DNA of 64,000 nt from Shewanella sediminis HAW-EB3 (GTDB lineage Bacteria > Pseudomonadota > Gammaproteobacteria > Enterobacterales > Shewanellaceae): contig NC_009831.1 in NCBI RefSeq assembly GCF_000018025.1, positions 2,666,001-2,730,000 on the forward strand, in the 5' to 3' direction. Below are positions 63,077-64,000 of the stretch, piece by piece. How positions within the stretch are numbered: the stretch's first letter is position 1; each line of letters opens with the position of its first letter. The notes under the pieces were generated by a model. It was not told the origin of the DNA and did not search any database. It saw nothing but the letters and a program-made list of their open reading frames with translations. Position numbers and translations under genes: made by a program.

Positions 63077-63374
63077 TGTAGGAGCTGGCTTTAGCCGCGA
63101 AGATTTTTGCAAAGCAGACCCATTCCCGGCTAAAGCCGGTCCTACATTTGATATAGCTTCGTTCGTTCCCTTGTCTGTAAATGCCAAGCTTTATCCTCGA
63201 AGAGGCGGATCCTTTCTTGGAACAAGCTTTAGCCGCACAGATGTCATCTTTCTGTAGGAGCTGGCTTTAGCCGCGAAGATTTTTGCAAAACAGACCCATT
63301 CCCGGCTAAAGCCGGTCCTACATTTGATATAGCTTCGTTCGTTCCCTTGTCTGTAAACGCCAAGCTTTATCCTA
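63077..63374. repeat. Two tandem REPIN-tail units, period 176 bp
   Basis: Copies 63077-63198 and 63253-63374 are nearly identical over about 122 bases (REPIN 70 bases, then ATTTGATATAGCTTCGTTCG... tail). The first copy continues with a decayed REP (AAGCTTTAGCCGC, about 63223-63240). The high identity suggests a recent duplication. Confidence 0.88.
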
Positions 63375-63420
63375 GAAGGTATGGTGTCCTATCTTTGCTA
63401 GCCATTCAGACCTTCAATCG

Positions 63421-63445
63421 TCATTCCGGCGTAGGCCGGAATCCA
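63421..63445. repeat. ATTCCGGCG inverted repeat
   Basis: TCATTCCGGCGTAGGCCGG followed by AATCCA; the same family as 51898, 59976 and (degenerate) 53714 and 57357. Confidence 0.8.
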
Positions 63446-63563
63446 TCTCATGGCTTATAAACCTGTATTCTAAAATCTGGATTCTACTCTTTACAACGAA
63501 TAATAAAGCCAGAATGACAGATAGCTCTCATTCTGACCTTTCTCACACATCACCTTTTGCAAA

Positions 63564-64000
63564 CTAATTTTGCAAACGCAGCGCTGCTCTGGTTTTCATT
63601 CGACCAAGAACCTCCTTCCTCACAAACGTCACCAAGGCAAAACTCACCATAAATGTCCCGACGACTGAGCTTAAGATAAGCATAAGCAGATACCAGGTCG
63701 GCATTCTCGCCCCATCATGTAAGAAACGTGCACTGTATTTAGCTTGATAGGCAAGACCCTTATCACTGAAGGTCTGCGCTGAATCTAACTTACCCGTATT
63801 CAGGTCAATTTTAATAGTGTCTGTTTGCATAAGGCCTAAGGCATTATCGCCATTAAAGCTCAGTGAATAGACATAACTATCGCCTTCAACCTTACGAGGT
63901 TTAGACACCGCAACCAGCTCAGACTCCGGCCATATTTTTTGGGCTGCGACAATCTGTGCCTCCCAATCACCAGCTTGTGCCAGAGTAGGCTTATGTCGAT
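63564..64000 (-). CDS. PepSY-associated membrane protein, C-terminal part
   Basis: The frame is open to the window edge on the minus strand, so this is the last 145 or so codons of a longer gene; the GTG at 63908 is internal. It shows AGDWEAQIVAAQKIWPESELV, YSLSFNGDNALGLM, a TIKIDLNTGKL strand typical of PepSY repeats, YSARFLHDGARMP, and one membrane helix (WYLLMLILSSVVGTFMVSFA). Related proteins are PepSY-TM proteins, often near iron uptake genes. It is probably an inner-membrane protein. Confidence 0.8.
   Translation of the reverse strand, partial: RHKPTLAQAGDWEAQIVAAQKIWPESELVAVSKPRKVEGDSYVYSLSFNGDNALGLMQTDTIKIDLNTGKLDSAQTFSDKGLAYQAKYSARFLHDGARMPTWYLLMLILSSVVGTFMVSFALVTFVRKEVLGRMKTRAALRLQN

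Larger units (their letters stand above)
62716..63563. other. Repeat-rich intergenic region
   Basis: 848 bases without a gene: a terminator (62891-62920), two REPIN-tail units (63077-63374) and an ATTCCGGCG element (63421-63445). Confidence 0.6.

Noticed and set aside
60108..63374. CRISPR array
   Set aside because: Repeats alternate orientation, spacing is irregular (about 70, 138 and 176 bases), spacers are themselves repeated, and there are no cas genes. REPIN-type elements explain the pattern.

Overview
The window looks like chromosomal DNA of a marine gammaproteobacterium, most likely Shewanella or a close relative. The FNR-type regulator at 10331-11080 matches Shewanella EtrA as I remember it. 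The order cbb3 oxidase (ccoNOQP), ccoHIS, etrA, uspE, ttcA is characteristic of that genus. The paired GAPDH genes, a Gly-Cys-Leu tRNA operon and a high density of c-di-GMP proteins also fit. No IS element, prophage or CRISPR array was seen.

Region 1-13.4 kb is the respiratory core. A Fur-boxed Cys-rich small gene and a REC/HD-GYP response regulator are followed by ccoNOQP behind a perfect FNR/EtrA palindrome. Then come the oxidase assembly genes ccoH, ccoI and ccoS, a TauE/SafE-like membrane protein, etrA, uspE and ttcA. Region 13.4-17.3 kb holds a DUF2987-like protein and a Bax-like glucosaminidase (overlapping genes), a YvcK/CofD-like protein and an aspartate/aromatic aminotransferase. Region 17.5-19.3 kb is a tandemly duplicated Gly-Cys-Leu tRNA operon (six intact tRNAs) littered with decayed tRNA-Gly and tRNA-Leu copies. 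Region 19.4-28.6 kb has two GAPDH genes (one with a long N-terminal extension), a lipoprotein, a diguanylate cyclase with a periplasmic binding domain, a bacterioferritin pair with complementary active sites under Fur and EtrA boxes, small envelope proteins and an orphan PotD-like binding protein.

Region 28.6-40.5 kb is more accessory: an FAD amine oxidase-like gene with a GNAT, an M49-like lipoprotein peptidase with an unusual HELSH motif, an SDR, a CHK-like kinase, another binding protein, a ribbon-helix-helix-like gene, and an orphan tyrosine recombinase preceded by a 37-codon ORF and two perfect inverted repeats. Region 40.5-48.1 kb is a candidate uptake and catabolic unit. A TetR regulator is divergent from a TonB-dependent receptor, followed by a class III aminotransferase (possible phospho-lyase), an APH-type kinase and a lipoprotein amidohydrolase.

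From 40.46 kb to the end the intergenic DNA is full of REP/REPIN-like repeats, which were not seen in the first 40 kb. Genes here include an RluA-type pseudouridine synthase, a truncated hemoglobin, a patatin lipoprotein flanked by 32-bp direct repeats, a PAS-GGDEF protein, a HelD helicase with a nuclease-like insertion, an AmpD-like amidase, an HPt/HD-GYP protein lacking its first metal ligand, and a LysR gene divergent from an unusual PurA homologue. A PepSY-type protein is cut by the window end.

The strongest candidates for something undescribed are the recombinase locus with its inverted repeats (38.5-40.5 kb), the TonB/kinase/aminotransferase/amidohydrolase unit, and the composite repeat made of a REPIN plus a conserved tail. 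All functions are inferred from reading motifs by eye. No database search was run.
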